A stretch of 64,000 nt of DNA from Beta vulgaris subsp. vulgaris (GCF_026745355.1 NC_079202.1:5539158-5603157), one strand, 5' to 3'; positions 1 through 12,088 are shown, counted from the first letter of the stretch. Made by a program: numbers and translations. Notes: a model not told the origin generated them from the sequence alone.

Positions 1-234
1 CGTAGAATTATTAACGTTGCAAATTTTTGAAACGGACATATTGCTTGTTTAAATTTTATTTTTTTTAAAAAAAAACACCAACATGTATTTTTTTTTTCCC
101 TATAAATAGAGACCAATATTGAGTTATTTCTACATATCTTATTTTTGAGCTCATTTTGTTATTGAAAGTTATTTGTTTCCTTTCATCATTTATCCACCCC
201 ACAAAGTTAATTTCTCTCATAATAAAGATTAGTT

Positions 235-1545
235 ATGGATTCCAAAACCAGTAGAAAAAATACCCTCCAAAATTCAAAAGACCTCAACAACCTCAAATTA
301 ATCCAAAATTTCAATCGTCTAGTTCCCAAATTGATCTCAATTCTCAAACTGATCCAAATTTTCATATGGGATACAACTCACAAAATATTATTTATCCTAC
401 TCAACTTAACCAACAATTCCCCCCACAAAATATGAGTTTCTGAAATACACCTTCTTACTCCCAATTTGCTCCACGTTCACAAGAAAATATGTACAATTTG
501 AATGAGAATTATCGTTATTCTCAAGATGAAAAGTCATTTCCTATGTCTCAACATTTCCAGCAATTATAAGGTGAAGGGTCATTTCCAAACTTCAGTAGTT
601 CATTTCAGTCTTGAGTTGCATCGGTTGAGCGTGATGATGACAACAACGAAGAAGAAGATAAAGGGTCGAGGAAATTCTGGAGGCCATCTAAAGAAGAGGT
701 TCTCATGAAGGCTTGGTTAATGGTAAGCCAAGATAAAGGTAGTAATACTAAACAAACAACAATTATCTTCTGGACAAAAATTACTGAAATGTTTAAAGAA
801 GTTATGTGTTATAGAGATCGATGATGGGAAGGATGTGTGAAAGTTTCAAGGAGTCTGATATCTTACCATTTGACAGAGAGTTGGGTCAATTACAAAGTCA
901 AAGGAAAAGAATACATGCAAAAGTATCCAAATTTGTTGGTGCATATGCTCATGTGAAGGCTCGTCGAAAAAGTGGTGAGTCTGATGACGACGTCATGAAA
1001 ACTGCATTTGCAATCTACAAAAAGGATAATTAAACAGACTTTAATAATCTTCACTATTCGGAAATTATGAGGCATAATGATGTCTGGAAGCCTATGGAAT
1101 ATACTGGCAAAGCTTGCAAAAAGAAGACAGTTAATCATGAAAGTGGCTCAAAGAGGTGGAAGATTAATGAAGCAGGCAACTACTCCACTTCAAGTGAGCC
1201 AAATACGCCAAGCAATGGAGACCCAACTGCTCCAAACGACGGATTCACCAAAAATAAAGGCAAGGAAAAGGTTTTGAACATGTCTACAGAAGCCTTTCAA
1301 GAATGGAGGGATCAAGTCCAAAATTAATTTGGAGAAAAACAATGGAATTCAAGTCGAGATCTAAAGTATTAATCATGAAAAGAAAAGCAACAGTGAGATG
1401 GTCCAGCTAGAAAGGGAGAAAATTGCAACAAAAAACATGAAGATTAACTTGGAGTTATTCAAGGTGCTTTCAGCAAGGAATGATTTAAATGAGGAAGAAC
1501 AACCACTTAAGAGAGATCTAGTTAAGGTTTTATTTCCAATGTAAT
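235..1545 (+). pseudogene. PIF/Harbinger ORF1 (Myb/SANT-like, NAM-associated type), broken
   Basis: This is a decayed coding region read from several frames. The pieces 235-435, 502-708, 821-1033 and 1067-1327 line up as one protein. It has a Gln/Asn/Ser-rich N-terminus, then a trihelix/Myb-like start around 680-800 (residues WRPSKEEVLMKAWL followed by a W-x-K-I segment), then a basic helix and a Ser/Thr/Asn-rich linker ending in KNKGKEK. That order is known from the plant protein family often labelled NAM-associated or GST-T3-like, which is the second ORF of PIF/Harbinger transposons and helps the transposase enter the nucleus and bind DNA. Stops occur in frame, for example TGA near 441 and TAA at 1031. 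The neighbouring Harbinger transposase at 2252-3675 on the same strand supports the assignment. Confidence is moderate because the family is recognised by pattern only. Confidence 0.6.
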
Positions 1546-1572
1546 TTTCTAATTTTCCTTTAGTACGATTAA

Positions 1573-1640
1573 TCTCTATTATATAAGGGAAGGGGGGAGC
1601 AATGGTGTCCTCTTTTGAAATGTCTATTTTGCCCCTTTTC
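1573..1640 (+). mobile_element. Helitron-like 5' terminus
   Basis: The sequence TCTCTATTATATAAG begins at 1573 directly after an A, as expected for Helitrons, which start with TC and insert between A and T. The same terminus, followed by a G-rich tract and ATGGTGTC or ATGGTTCC, recurs at 27974 (minus strand) and 61345 (plus strand), so it is a repeated family end. The 3' end of this copy was not found. It lies between the two Harbinger ORFs, so it may have inserted into that transposon. Confidence 0.5.
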
Positions 1641-2251
1641 CTTTCTAAATTACAAAAGGAATGTCAAAATCAAAATCGACACTCAAAGAAAACTACCGAA
1701 AATTGATTTACAACACTCACTCACAAATCACTTATAAGAAGAAACTTTACAAATCACTCATACAATTGAGAAAATCACGTTATGAAATCACGCAAATCAC
1801 TCAAATAATCGGGAAACTTTATTAAAACTTAAAATTAACATACAAACTAAAACTAATAACCTAGAACGTCAATACATACAAAAACATTTACAAAAAATTC
1901 TAGTGTTATATAATATATTTCTTACTTTCCAATGTATTTCCTACTACAATAATGAAGACATTGATTTGACAATTCACTTCATATATCAGTCCATTATCAC
2001 TGCAATAATAAAGACATTGAAACCATGTGATGATTTGACAATCCACTAATATATAGCAGTGCATCATTACCGCTATAATAAAGACACTGAAACCATGTGA
2101 TGACTTGAGCATTCACTCCAATATCAGTGTAATATTGCTGACAATTCACCTTCTCTCTCTATATACCTTACAATGCTAACTACTCAACCATTCACGCAAA
2201 ACCATTTTACCTTTCAAACCCTCATTCTTCCCCTACAAAAATATTGAAACA

Positions 2252-3675
2252 ATGTCATCATAATCAAGTTACAATAGCAATATTTCTTCTTCTAGTTCTT
2301 CGAATTCTGATGATTCAAATTCTTACACACAAATTCAAATAACTCGTAACGATGAGTATAGGCGTCGTTCGGAAAGGCACAGACATACAACTCAGTTGAT
2401 GGATCAAATGATGGAAAGCTTTGCGATGGCCAATCTAGCTGAATTATATGCAATGGTAACTCAAGTTCCAAGAGCACCAATAACTGTAGTGTCAAGGGAT
2501 CGTGATGAGGGCCACAACCAGTTATGGAATGACTACTTTGTCAAGAATTCCGTTTATCCCCCACAAACGTTTTGGCGGAGATTTCGCATGCAAAAAAATG
2601 TCTTCCTCCGCATAGTGGAAGTCTTGACTTTGCAAAATTCATTCTTCCAACAAAGGCGAGATGCCGTAGGTAAACTTGATGCATCATCATTATTAAAATG
2701 CACTACTGTTATAAGATTGTTAGCGTATGGGGAAACGGCGGATTCTGTGGACAATTATCTAAAAATTAGTGCATCTCTTGCTAGAGATTCACTACAACAT
2801 TTTGTAGAAGGGGTTGTCGCCCAGTTTGGGGACGAATACTTAAGAAAGCCCAATGAAGCAGATTTAAGGATACGCAGCTGAAGAACGAGAATTCCCTGGA
2901 ATGATGGGTTCTATTGACTGCATGTACTGGAGATGAAAAAATTGTCCACTTCAATTTAAAGGACTCTATTTGGGAAGATCGTGTAAGCCAACATTGGTTT
3001 TAGAAGCCGTTGCTTCTTATGATCTATGGATCTGGCATACTTTCTTTAGAACGCCAGGTAAGTGTAATGATATTAATGTTCTTGATTGATCTCCATTATT
3101 TAATGATGTTTTTGAGGGTCGTGCACCCCAAGTTAACTATGTTGTCAACGTACACCAAAGACGATATGGGATATTACCTAGCAGATGGTATATATCCTCA
3201 ATGGGTTGCATTTATTCCAACAATGAGTCTTCTACAAAATGAAAAAGAAAGTCCATTAATTTGCCCAAAACCAAGAGAGCAAACGAAAAGACGTGGAACG
3301 TGCATTTGGAATATTGCAATCTCGTTTTGCTATGATTTGACAACCAACTCTAGCTCGTGATAAAGAAATGTTAGGGAAAATAATAACCGCCTGCATTATT
3401 ATCCATAATGTGGTAGTTGAAGATGAACGAGATTCATATTCCATTCATTTTGATCCTAATGATTATGACCAACCTCCACGCCTACTACTTCAACGCAAAG
3501 GAATGTAGGGACATCTGATGAGCCTTTCGCATACGACACTAGTGAGAATCGCATAGCAAGTCTAAAAATATATATGAATAATAGGGGTCGATTTCGTGAC
3601 CAAATTGTGCATAGACGTCTCAAAGCATACCATGTAGAAAATAGTTGGCTTAAATTCGGCCAACAAAGGGGTTAA
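2252..3675 (+). pseudogene. PIF/Harbinger DDE transposase, inactivated
   Basis: This is the nuclease-like DDE transposase of a PIF/Harbinger element. Reading starts at ATG 2252 with a Ser-rich N-terminus, but codon 4 is TAA. The longest intact stretch, 2396-2881, holds the helix-turn-helix-like part (FWRRFRM, then GETADSVDNYLKIS). After a frameshift near 2872 the first catalytic Asp appears in GSIDCMYW (about 2912), followed by a TGA. The second Asp sits in CNDINVLD (about 3064). The third acidic residue is in RKDVERAFG near 3290. The C-terminus (FRDQIVHRRLKAYHVEN) ends at 3675. Four or more frameshifts and stops exclude function. The upstream ORF at 235-1545 is the expected partner gene. Terminal inverted repeats and TSDs of the parent element were not identified. 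Confidence 0.85.
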
Positions 3676-4512
3676 TTTAGCTGCTATTTTTTTGTTATAT
3701 GTAATGCAATTCTCTATATGTATGTGTGATTTTTATTGTTTAATGCTATATTTTACTATTATTACATTTTCTGATTGTATATTTGGATCGATTGTATTAA
3801 GTTGATTACCGATGTAATTATGTACAATATTAACGAAATTATTTTTACTAATAGTTTTTAATCACAAACATAAAAATTATTTACATTCAATGATCATTAA
3901 TTGATTCTTAAATAATTCATAATAAATGAAAAAGATGGGACGAGAAGGTGATTGAGGAGGGAGAATATATGGTGGGGTATGGTAAAAAGTAGGAAAGAGA
4001 ATGTGTAGATCTAAAAGTATAGGTCATCCATTGAGGGTGAAGAGATCATAAAAATCAATTGTGCATCATGAATGAAGTAAAAGAGTGAGAAATTAATAAA
4101 GTAATTGATGATCCCAAATTTGGAATCATCCATTGGCCAGGATGATCATATCATCTTCCCTTCTCTCCTTTTTTTCTCTTTCCTATTTTTTTTTATTAAT
4201 CTCGTTTTTGACCTCGATATTTTCTATCCTTATTAATAAAAATTATAAGAAGTTGATATTGTGAAATTACACGTTGATGCAGATCTAATAAGATTTGGCA
4301 TGAGTATGTTTTATTATATATATATTCATGAGAACATTTGTTCAAAGATTTTGAGTTTTGACCTCAAAAAGAGAAACAAGCATTATATTATGGGATGGAG
4401 GAAGTAGAATTCAGACAAAGTACGGGAGATTTAGGTAGGAGGAAGTCAGATAACACACCCTAGAATTAAGTTAAGTTACTTTAGATAGTATAAGTCATTA
4501 GAGATCTACAAG
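3676..4512. other. AT-rich intergenic DNA, no gene seen
   Basis: No coding region or recognisable transposon end was found here. It follows the Harbinger transposase and precedes a hAT MITE. The element's right end probably lies in the first part, but no terminal repeat could be matched to the left side. Confidence 0.4.
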
Positions 4513-5041
4513 TAGAGGTGTTCATAAAGAAACGATATTCAAAAACCGAAAAATCGGTCTAAATGGGTGGTAACCGTGTGGATAAAAAATGTTTTCACGT
4601 TGCGATTACCAAACCGATAAAAGTAGCATTTAAATGGTATAGTTACATTTATGATTTTTGAGTATACCGAAATATTTTTTTTCTCTATTTAATTATCGTG
4701 AAACATTTTCCAACAATTACATTAGTTTAATATTTGTTTACTAAGTTATAACATTTAGAGGAAGTTTAGGATTATTTAGAAACTCTAGTACTTATATAAA
4801 CACTAGATTTATTATCCATTTTATATTAGAGTATATATAATATTAAATATATGCATAAAAAAATATATAAAGTAAGTAAAATATAATAGTATAACTTAAA
4901 TAACTGCTAATAATTAATAAAAAATTCGTACTAAAAAACGGTTAACCGCTTAGACGGTAACCAATCTAAATAATTACGGTTCTAAAAAAGAGCGAATTGA
5001 ACTCTTCGATTAGCAATTAAGGTCCTTCCACTGAAGTTGAG

Positions 5042-5073
<32 letters not shown>

Positions 5074-5096
5074 ACACGGTTACACTTACACCCCTA
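4513..5096. mobile_element. hAT-type MITE upstream of the Aux/IAA gene
   Basis: The left end TAGAGGTGTTCA and the right end, which reads TAGGGGTGTAAG on the other strand, form short inverted repeats of the hAT pattern. Internal arms carry AACCG/CGGTT motifs in opposite orientation. A run of about 29 A residues lies at 5042-5069. No convincing 8-bp target duplication was seen. The element ends about 100-200 bp before the likely transcription start of the Aux/IAA gene, so it forms part of the proximal promoter. Confidence 0.55.
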
Positions 5097-5159
5097 CATG
5101 GCTACATACAAGTCAACAACGGGCTTACGTGAGTATTGTATTATAATCATACACATTTA

Positions 5160-5946
5160 GAAGTTGAGCTCCAACATAAAATTCCAAAAACACCATAGAA
5201 GAAGAAAACTCTATACTTCAGTTTCGCTTACCATTCGTCTGCCAATTCTCTACATCATCTGCACCATTTTCATCATCCATGGTGTGAGGTTTGCTTTTGT
5301 TGATTTCCCCTCTCTAATTTTAATTATATGGGTCTTATCTTAGTTTTGAGCTACACATTTCTATTTTTGCTCCTTGACCTAGGACATTGAAGTGATTTGA
5401 GTAAATGTTGATTGTTTAACTGCTTTATGCTTGAACTGAATGCACCCATGATTTTAGGGCTCCTTTTTTTTTATTTTTTTTGCTTTTTATTTGAGGCTGT
5501 GGTTGTGATTTTGGATTTTTCAAGTGGGTTTAGGGTTTTTAATTTCTTCTAATTGGGATTGTCTTGAGTGTCATTTCGATTTATGTAATCTTTGATGATC
5601 ATAATTTAGGATATTAGAGCTTTTACCTGATGAAAGTTTCGATTCACTTGGTTTGCTTGTGGTATACAAAGAGAAAATGATATGAGGAAAACATTGTAGA
5701 CATTTTTTTGTTTTCTTTGTATGGGCTCCTGTGATTTTTAGGGACTGATTTGCTTGATTGTGGAACAAAATGTTACAAGCATTTGTTTGTCTTCTTAAAT
5801 TTATAGGCTAGTTTTTTATTGCGATGGTTTTCAGTTTAATCAGTGATGATTATTTGACTATGAAGGCTGTTAGTGCGTCTGATCTCTTATCATGATAATT
5901 CTAGGTATAAGCTCTCGATAATGTCCCTTGCCTGCTTGGAGTTGTA
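5160..5946 (+). promoter_or_regulatory. Aux/IAA 5' leader, probably with a leader intron
   Basis: A CA- and TC-rich segment at 5170-5278 looks like a plant 5' UTR. It ends in a two-codon upstream ORF (ATG at 5279, codons M-V-stop), followed by GT-bearing donor-like sequence and T-rich DNA typical of an intron. An acceptor-like TTCTAG ends at 5903. The inferred structure is a short first non-coding exon, an intron of about 600 bases, and a second piece of leader carrying the uORF at 5921. Related Aux/IAA genes often have leader introns. The splice sites are inferred. Confidence 0.4.
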
Positions 5947-5947
5947 A
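5921..5947 (+). promoter_or_regulatory. uORF overlapping the Aux/IAA start codon
   Basis: An eight-residue uORF (MSLACLEL) starts at ATG 5921 and stops at TAA 5945-5947. The last A of the stop is the first A of the main ATG at 5947, giving the junction TAATG. The uORF is in a different frame from the main ORF. Ribosomes that translate it would end exactly on the main start, which suggests coupling by re-initiation or leaky scanning. It applies only if the leader includes this segment. Confidence 0.55.
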
Positions 5948-7417
5948 TGTCTGGTGTTAGAGAGGACGAGGACGGCCAAAGCAGCGGAACTTTACCATTT
6001 CCCGCTTCCTCTGCTGAAAGCATATTGCATAATAACTCTGAATTAAGAGAAGTTAACTACATGGGATATTCTGATTGCTCTTCATCAGTGGACAGTTCTG
6101 CAATTTCGGTTGCCTCTGGAGAAAGTAGAAGCAATTATAACCTTAAAGCAACAGAACTGAGACTTGGCCTTCCTGGGTCACAATCGCCTGGAAGAGATAC
6201 TGAACTTGGTCCATTAACTTCCTCGAAACTGGACAAGAAACCGTTATTTCCATTGTATCCTGTTAGTGATGGTACTTCCTCTTCATCGAGGATATCCATT
6301 GTCTCAGGTCACAAAAGGGGATTTGCTGATGCCGTTAATGGCTTCTCCAAGGTGGAACCTAAACTACATGTTGCTCGATCATCATTGCCTCCGTTGACAC
6401 ATATAAGTGACATGTTATAACTTTTCCATGCAGGGTAAACTTCTTTCCAGTTCAGATGTAAATGTGGTCTTATCACCGAGGTCTCCCTCCAGCCTGGATG
6501 TCAAATCTGGTCCTTTGAAAGAGAGTTCTACAATTTTGACGGCCAAGATGAAGGAGGCAGTATCATCAGTTGCAGTTAAAGAGAGGGCTCTTGATATTGG
6601 AAATGCTAGTGCGGAACACGAGGGTGCTGGAAATCATAATCGTGCACCTGCTCCCAAGTGAGTTTGCAACACTTAAGCTCTGTGGGTTTTAGCATGGGGA
6701 TCATTAGAGACAAAGAATTTCAGCTCACAGAATTGTTACTTGTTAATCTATCACAGGGCACAAGTTGTTGGTTGGCCACCTATCAGATCATTCAGGAAAA
6801 ATTCCATGGTAACTGCCTCAAAGAACTCTGGTGAAGTAGACGGAAAAGCAGGAATTGGTGTTTGTTTTGTAAAAGTCAGTATGGATGGTGCTCCATATCT
6901 TCGAAAGGTAGACATAAAAGCTTACATGACATACCATGAATTATCATCTGCTCTTGAGAAAATGTTCAGTTGTTTTACAATAGGTGAGTTATTTTAATGC
7001 TCTATTCATGTTTAATGGTTGATTGATTTGACTACAATTTCTCCTTTTCGTGCCAAATATTTTTTGGTAAAGAAGTGAAGATGATGTATGATTTACTAGT
7101 ACAATATGCCTTCAATAATTTCAGGTCACTGTACATCACATATGACTACTGGAAGGGAGATGCTTAGCATAAACAAACTCAAAGATTTAGTTCATGGTTC
7201 AGAATATGTTCTGACATATAAAGACAAAGATGGTGACTGGATGCTTGTTGGTGATGTTCCCTGGGAGTAAGTTTTCAATCATCTTGAATTTTAATGTGTT
7301 TCTCCTTCTGGCTTGATGATCATTCTTTTGGCTTGCCACAAGCCCTAATGCTCTAGCAATTGGCACAAGTTTAGCTTATTCTCCTTTCTCCAGCATGGTT
7401 AACTTAAGCAATAATAT

Positions 7418-7491
<74 letters not shown>

Positions 7492-10400
7492 GAAGTGAGT
7501 TCATATAAGAATGCATACTTACATGAGAAATGAGAATGACTTTTACGCGATATAACTCTTATGAATAAGTGATGTAACTCTAATGAAAAATTGATGAAAC
7601 TCCAAAAAATGAATATTAGAAGAAAAAAAATCGAATTTTTTTTTTTTTGGGCTCCAATTTTTTTAGGAAGGTATAACTCTAATGAACAAATGTTGTAACT
7701 CTAATCCAATCGTGTGGTTGAGATTCATTCTCATTTCTCATGTGATCTTGTCCCTATATATATATTTATTTGTTTTGGATATGCAAATGTAATTCTACTA
7801 TGACCAGTCCCCCTTGGGAGACTTTAATGAAATAATCAATTATGCAGGTTTTGCCTGTTTAGCTGTAAAAGATCCTCCTTTACCCCCTTTTTTACTGATT
7901 CTAGGAACTCCCAAGCAACAAGATCCCAAGCAAAATAATAATGGAACTAGGAACAGAAGTAAGATGAGTATATCAGAGAGAGAGAGAGAGAGAGAGAATT
8001 CTGATATTGCTGAAAAAAAACAAGAAATAGATACAAGAGGTATTCGAGTGACCCCCACACTCCCACAAGACAAATGAAGAATAATTTACTGGATAAAAAT
8101 TCCTCTTAATTACTATTCTCTATTTATACTACTGTTTTAGTACTATTTCTCTCTCTTAAGAAACTTCTCTGCTCCTTCCTCAATCATTGGTAATAAACCA
8201 CAGCATGCCACCTGGCTACCCCTCTGTCAAGTCACAGATTCAGGTGCTGCTAGACCTGCCCCAGAATCCTTCCTTCTGACGTGGCGCCTAGAGTACGTGA
8301 AAGTCACTGGTGGCCTGATTTGGGCTGGCTGAATATTTGGATCTATTACATTAGCGTAGGTGGTTGTAGTTGTACTATTGTATAAACTTTACTTTTGAGT
8401 TTATCTAGGTCTTCTAGCTTGAGGTTTTTATATGTAGCTGGTGTATAAGGACAAGAGAGAAAGTAAATGGGAGTGTAAGAGCTACCTGGAAAAAGAAAAC
8501 TATTACAAGGTTTCAGGATAAGAATATTAAAGAAATTGGGTGGAGCACCAGAGAAGTAAGTGCAGTCTTGCTGTACAACTTGTTAAAGAGCTACTGCATG
8601 CTTTTGATGCGTGCGCAGTGAAGAGAGGCTGCAGGCTCATCCATGACTTAATTCTTGCTTAGTTCTCTTGGCTCGACTTTCCATGATTTGAGCTCGGATC
8701 CTCAACTCTCAACATTTAGACACCAAGAACCCTCGTAAAGCATAGAATCAACAAAATAGAAAGGGAGTAAACAAGTAAAAGTACCTAAGACACCTAAATA
8801 CACGAGACTCGACATTAGAGCACAAAAGGTGCAAAATGAATAAATGCAAACTAAAACCAACCAAAACAATCACAAAACCGAATAAAAGCAACCCCTAATC
8901 CTATCCTAAGAGTTCCATAAATGACATCAATCTGTTTATAAATGCTTGTCATTCAAACTCCATCAATTATCTGGCTCATGTTTCCATGTTAACTATAGAT
9001 CTAATCTTTGTTAGCTCAATGCATTATTTTTTCTTGTGTACCTGTCTCAAATAAAGACTCTGCAATGGTATGGATTCCTTACTCGGCACTTATATTACCC
9101 TATATTCCTAGGGGGAAAATTTGAAGAGAGGGAAAGCGGAGATATACGATTCGTGCTCACAAATGGGCTTATGATCAGTACAAGTATTTCTATGTGAAAA
9201 GCTTGGGCATAAATTCTTTATAAATCAGGAAAAATGTTTCATGAATGCAATGTCTCCACAACCTCAGCGGCTGTGCGCAATCTATATGATAGTGTCCTCG
9301 TGTCAGGTACTTTTAGCCTTGATGATTATGCGATAGGACACTCGTACCCAGCAGTCTAACCGTGTCTGAGTAGGGAAAAATCCAACTTCATTATGCAATT
9401 TTTCTCCCCTTACGTCCCCGCTCCCTGTTAGCTTACAGGGTTAATATTCCTGGTTTCCCCAATTTCGAGTAGGGTATCAATATATATTGGCTGTGAACCT
9501 TCTGGAGTCACTGCTACAATCATGTAGGTAGATGGCATTGAGAATTTATAGCCAATCTATAATTGCCTATAGGCTATGCCAAGTCAACTCAATAAATGAT
9601 CCTAGAAAACAAATAATCTGGATAAATGGGAGGAAATCTAATGAAAAAACACAAACGAGATCCCAAAAAATAAAAGACAGATACTGAGCTAAGCAACTAA
9701 ATAAATTGCTATTAGAACTTTAAGGACAAGACATGAATATGTCAGTCAAACAGAAGATAGAATTCATATTTTGCTAATACTTGTCAACTTTACGGGAACT
9801 GCTCGTATACAAAAGGGGAAACAAGGATATAGATTGAATTTTCGGATCTGTCATATGTATGGTTCCCATGGCACCAAAGGCCCTATAATCTGATGGGTTC
9901 AAGCAGTTGTTGGAGTTCTTGGAGATAAGGAAGGGTGAAGAAAGATAACAGGGGTGAGGGAGGCTAGGAATTGTAGAGATTGAGAAGGATGAGATTATGA
10001 TTCTTTTTCTATTTTACTCTGATATCATTAGTTGCTGTTACTCTATTTCTATTGATTGCACGTGGAACACGAACTATTAGATGTTGATAGTTCAACAGCT
10101 TTGATCACTTGTCACCCTACTTTAATTAAGATCTTTGTTTAAAAATTGATGCCTTCAAGTTAGCTTTCAGCTTTTATGTCCCTCTGAATGCAACCAAGGA
10201 AAATTTGATATTCTGAAATGCTAAGCATGCATGGAAACGTAACAAGATTGAAGCTGGCATTATGCTTTGTTAATCCCACTGAATATAACCTGCCAACCTC
10301 TGGGAAAATGTGATATTCTGATTTGCCGAGCAATTTCGCAAGCAAATTTTGATTGAAATATTACCAAACAACCATTAGTTTGCACTTTGCACCTTTTAAC

Positions 10401-10923
10401 AAAGATCTGATACAGATCATCATAAGCAACATTACGAACTTAGCAGTTCTGTTCATTTGTATTTGCACATTGCTGTCACATGGAGAGTGCACGACTGCCT
10501 ATTTGCACCCTAATTAAAATGTATAAAACTGACTAGTAGTGCTGTAGAGGGGAAAATTCCTCACTTTTAGTCTTTATCTTTATCAGTTCTGTCACTCCTT
10601 TCAACATCAATGTTTGTTCGGTGAATTAGAAGTGTATTTAAAGCTAACTGTTCTGAGCATTTGGGTTTCTGCAGGATGTTTGTTGATTCATGCAGAAGGC
10701 TAAGGATCATGAAGAGCTCCGATGCAATTGGTCTAGGTATATGCTTCATCAGTGAAGTACTTTATTGAATTCAGGGACTTCTTTGTTCTCTTTCCATGAT
10801 AAAAGCTACATGCCTTTGAAATCTTGTGATGTTGCCAGTATCTATACATCTCACTCATAGATGTACCTGAAAAACTTTTGTGCAGCTCCAAGAGCAGTAG
10901 AGAAATGCAGGAACAGGAGCTAG
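5947..10923 (+). CDS. IAA27: Aux/IAA auxin-response repressor (IAA8/IAA9/IAA27 clade)
   Basis: This is a nuclear co-repressor that binds ARF transcription factors and is degraded when auxin links it to TIR1/AFB F-box proteins. Coding exons are 5947-6351, 6434-6657, 6757-6983, 7125-7266, 10675-10736 and 10886-10923. All introns are GT-AG with consistent phases, and the total is 1098 bases (365 residues plus stop). Domain I is the EAR motif LRLGLPG at residues 71-77. The degron VGWPPIR lies at 214-220. The PB1 domain covers about 243-350, with the invariant Lys in FVKVSMDG (K249) and the acidic face in [15 protein letters not shown] (about 319-333). A basic pair KR (123-124) may serve nuclear import. 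One oddity is Lys318, where most relatives have Glu (YKDKD instead of YEDKD). The ending [12 protein letters not shown] resembles IAA27 more than IAA9, so the symbol is a best guess within the clade. The start at 5947 gives the family-like N-terminus, and the [13 protein letters not shown] block at 39-51 follows. Intron 4 (3.4 kb) is swollen by repeats. Confidence 0.95.
7408..7484. repeat. (AT)n microsatellite in Aux/IAA intron 4
   Basis: About 75 bases of nearly pure AT dinucleotides lie near the start of the long fourth intron. A second short AT run (7757-7767) follows the inverted-repeat element next to it. Confidence 0.9.
7485..7756. mobile_element. Small MITE-like element between AT repeats
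   Basis: A perfect 19-base inverted repeat (ACATGAGAAATGAGAATGA at 7521-7539, its complement at 7725-7743) encloses about 185 bases that also repeat the phrase GTAACTCTAATGAA. AT dinucleotide runs sit on both sides, as for MITEs that target TA microsatellites. The family is not identified. Confidence 0.5.
7768..10560. other. Interior of Aux/IAA intron 4, unclassified repeats likely
   Basis: No coding region was recognised. A GA microsatellite lies at 7975-7997. The segment from about 7840 to 8353 ends in a sequence reading TGTAATAGATCC on the minus strand and could be an LTR-like insertion, but no matching second end or target duplication was found. The rest is ordinary intron-like DNA. The 3.4-kb length is large for this gene family and suggests one or more old insertions. 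Confidence 0.35.
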
Positions 10924-12088
10924 CTTATCCACGGCTTTGTTGATCGTGTGCTTGTCTTGGACTGTTGTAATGTATCATTCTAACTGGATAAGAATATTGT
11001 AGTTGATGTTTTGGAATTCAGATTGCTCTATTGCTACATACTTAGGAGATCACCTTAGCATAATATTACCAACTTGGTATTATAGATTTGTAGTTTTCTA
11101 TTACTTGCTTCCTAGCAGGACAGCCTACATGTAAAGTGCCCTGCTTGGCTGTTTCCTGAAGCTCTCTACTCTGCGTGCATGTTTAAATCATAGACTCGCT
11201 TGCAGCCTCAAATTAGCTGATTGTTTCTGTTGCCTTTTACTCTGTTTCTGCTAATTATGCTGGCTAGTTTCTGCAAGTTCTCCAATGGTCCTGGAGAGAA
11301 GAATAGGACATATATTATGTAACTCGCGTCCCGTAGGCAGCTTGTTCCCTTCGAGAAGGAAATGACCACCTGTGAGAAGAGAGCAGAGATTTCCTATGTA
11401 CCTTGAAGGACTTTGCTTGGGCGTAACAGAAACTAAAGCAAACTCGCTCTATGCCAAGTATATGAACCTGGATGACGCACCTCAATCTTGGGAAAGAAAG
11501 TAACTGGATGAACCACTTGCGAAACCGAATCCTCTTCTAATGGAGCACCATGATCAACCAAATTAAGGGTACGCAAACTAAAACCTTGGGCTCATCCCCA
11601 AGGCTAAAAACATGATATGACAAAACTCTAAAAGGAAATTTGACTGGAGAAGTGAGGCATAATAACATCTAAAAATACTTCCATAAGCAATGGAAGTAGA
11701 GTCAAAATCCCTTATTCTATAGAAGGTATTCCCTATATTGTTTAAATCTGTAGCTCACTTAATATTCTTTAAATCCAAGGATATCCCTTTGTATTTCATC
11801 TGGCAATACCCAAAAGAAATAATTTCCATCTTCCATTTCCAAACCAAAAGCAGAGACATAGCACAAGTCGAAAACAAAGAGAACAACAACCAAACTCTGA
11901 AACCAGAAACCAAGCACTAGGCTGTTGGAAGAAACCAGAAGAAAATTCCCGCAGGACACTGGGAAGGAATTGTTGCGGCTGATAAGGGAGAAGCGTAGGT
12001 TGCTCGGTGTCAACCGGAACTATAAGACTAGCTGCTCTGGTTGGCAGCGAGCCGCCTCTGAATATTCAATGCTTTTTAATAGTGTATG
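10924..12088. other. Aux/IAA 3' flank
   Basis: The first 250-400 bases after the stop are T-rich and look like a 3' UTR. One TGTAATG stretch near 10965 may help polyadenylation. The rest, about 11300-12080, has balanced composition but no recognisable gene. A candidate open frame on the minus strand (11759-12013) has no family features. Confidence 0.4.

Noticed and set aside
6407..6661. Separate ORF starting at ATG 6407
   Set aside because: The first part is intron 1; only 6434-6657 is exon 2 of the Aux/IAA gene.
11759..12013. Minus-strand frame downstream of the Aux/IAA gene
   Set aside because: No family motif and no splice or promoter context; not enough to call a gene.
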